From assembly GCA_947174725.1 (NCBI GenBank), contig CAMWKA010000147.1:1-5470 (forward strand): a DNA stretch of 5,470 nucleotides. Reading direction: 5' to 3'. The notes under the pieces were generated by a model. It was not told the DNA's origin. It searched no databases and saw only the letters and a program-made list of their open reading frames with translations. Every line of letters begins with the position of its first letter. The first letter of the stretch is position 1. Source of the DNA: an uncultured Lachnospiraceae bacterium. Its GTDB lineage: Bacteria; Bacillota; Clostridia; Lachnospirales; Lachnospiraceae. Below, in pieces: positions 4,646 through 5,470 of the stretch. A program made the translations under genes and the position numbers.

Positions 4646-5470
4646 GTGTATGAATTAATGACAAGACCATTCCTTCTTGGAATGGATTTCGCCACATTGA
4701 CTTGTATCATGATGTTCTACAGCTTTATCGGCTGGTTTTATGAATCCACTATTTTTTCGTTGGTAGAACAGGGAAAACTGATGAACCGGGGGTGTTTTAT
4801 CGGACCATATCTGCCGATTTACAGTGTGGTAGCTGTACTGAACCTATATCTGCTGGATGGGGTGAACAGTCCGTTTAAGATCGTATTGATTTCCGCCTTG
4901 ACTTGTTGCGCGGTAGAATATATAACTTCATGGGCGCTGGAAAAGGTCTTTCATGCAAGATACTGGGACTACAGTTATTTTCCATTGAATATTAATGGGC
5001 GTATCAGTGTTGTGTCAGGCGCGTTTTTCGGAATTGCCATCTTGTTTCTGATCAAGGTACTTCATCCATTTACCATTGTTTTGATGAATAAGATACCTGA
5101 GCGCATCCGTGTGGTGCTTGGGGTATTTTTCTGGGGTTTGTTTCTGGTGGATGCCATCTTTACCGTGATCGGTATGTGTAATCTGAATCGTAAATGTAAA
5201 GAGATCTATGATGCAATCGACCGGAATATTGAGGCGGGATTCGATAAGATGAACAATAAAAAAGCATATCTGAACCGCTTTAAGATCGTCAGGGGAAGTA
5301 AAGAGCTTGTGGTAAAACTAAAAGGCATCAATAAAAAATTTGTTTCCATGGAAACCCGTATTATTGAAGCCTATCCTGATTTCCATTCTTATAGTTATGC
5401 CGAGATCCTTGATAAGATGAAGGAGACGCTGGCGCGCAAAAGAAGCGGCAGTCAGTTGAAAGTTATAGAG
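4646..5470 (+). CDS. Multi-pass membrane protein, putative ABC-transporter type IV (CmpB) family, 3' end outside the window
   Basis: The frame is open for 275 codons to the right edge without a stop, so this is the N-terminal part of a longer or nearly complete protein. The N-terminal half has about five predicted membrane segments (roughly residues 15-33, 52-70, 78-96, 119-139 and 156-177). Recognisable family motifs are GWFYES (29-34), NRGCFIGPYLPIYS (47-60), EYITSWALEK (91-100), WDYS (107-110) and NINGRIS (115-121), matching the Clostridia-enriched family Pfam calls putative ABC-transporter type IV. Despite that name no ATP-binding domain is visible, and transport has not been established from sequence. 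Residues about 180-275 form a charged, probably cytoplasmic, partly helical tail rich in Lys and Arg. The GTG start rests on AGGGGG at 4631-4636. It starts 2 bp after the HD-domain gene, suggesting an operon with it. Confidence 0.85.
   Translation, partial: MYELMTRPFLLGMDFATLTCIMMFYSFIGWFYESTIFSLVEQGKLMNRGCFIGPYLPIYSVVAVLNLYLLDGVNSPFKIVLISALTCCAVEYITSWALEKVFHARYWDYSYFPLNINGRISVVSGAFFGIAILFLIKVLHPFTIVLMNKIPERIRVVLGVFFWGLFLVDAIFTVIGMCNLNRKCKEIYDAIDRNIEAGFDKMNNKKAYLNRFKIVRGSKELVVKLKGINKKFVSMETRIIEAYPDFHSYSYAEILDKMKETLARKRSGSQLKVIE

Noticed and set aside
4644..4658. TTG at 4644 or ATG at 4650 as start of the membrane protein
   Set aside because: That frame meets TAA at 4656-4658; the long open frame is the one containing GTG 4646 and ATG 4658.

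Overview
The window reads as a chromosomal housekeeping segment of a Gram-positive anaerobe of class Clostridia, most likely Lachnospiraceae. This placement is an inference from four things: strong AGGAGG-type ribosome binding sites, moderate GC with AT-rich spacers, the gene order cmk - ispH - rpsA (S1-like), and the Bacillota-style four-domain S1 protein and short CheR. All six supported genes lie on the + strand.

Layout. Positions 1-314 are an AT-rich leader with no convincing gene, holding only small inverted repeats. cmk (315-968, cytidylate kinase) follows and is complete. Its 3' end has been copied: a 38-bp unit covering the last codons occurs three times in tandem (929-1043). Next, 1065-1163 form a very long nested palindrome that looks like a 65-bp miniature element sitting in the loop of an older hairpin. 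ispH (1186-2103, HMBPP reductase of the MEP isoprenoid pathway) overlaps the S1 gene (2084-3169) by 20 bp, with the S1 ribosome binding site inside ispH. The 172-bp gap after rpsA carries two back-to-back hairpins. It is followed by cheR (3342-4118, chemoreceptor methyltransferase, GTG start), a small HD-domain phosphohydrolase (4182-4643), and, 2 bp further on, a multi-pass membrane protein of the CmpB / 'putative ABC-transporter type IV' family (4646 to beyond the right edge).

How the genes fit together. cmk, ispH and rpsA supply nucleotides, isoprenoid precursors and translation, and their clustering is familiar in Clostridia. IspH and S1 are known as a fused protein in some relatives, and the overlap here looks like the unfused version of that arrangement. 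cheR has no chemotaxis partner in the window. The HD protein and the membrane protein look translationally coupled, but their joint role is unknown.

I found no RNA gene, CRISPR array, intact insertion sequence or clear new defence or metabolic system. The most unusual content is the intergenic DNA: the cmk tail triplication, the nested palindrome, and the twin hairpins after rpsA.
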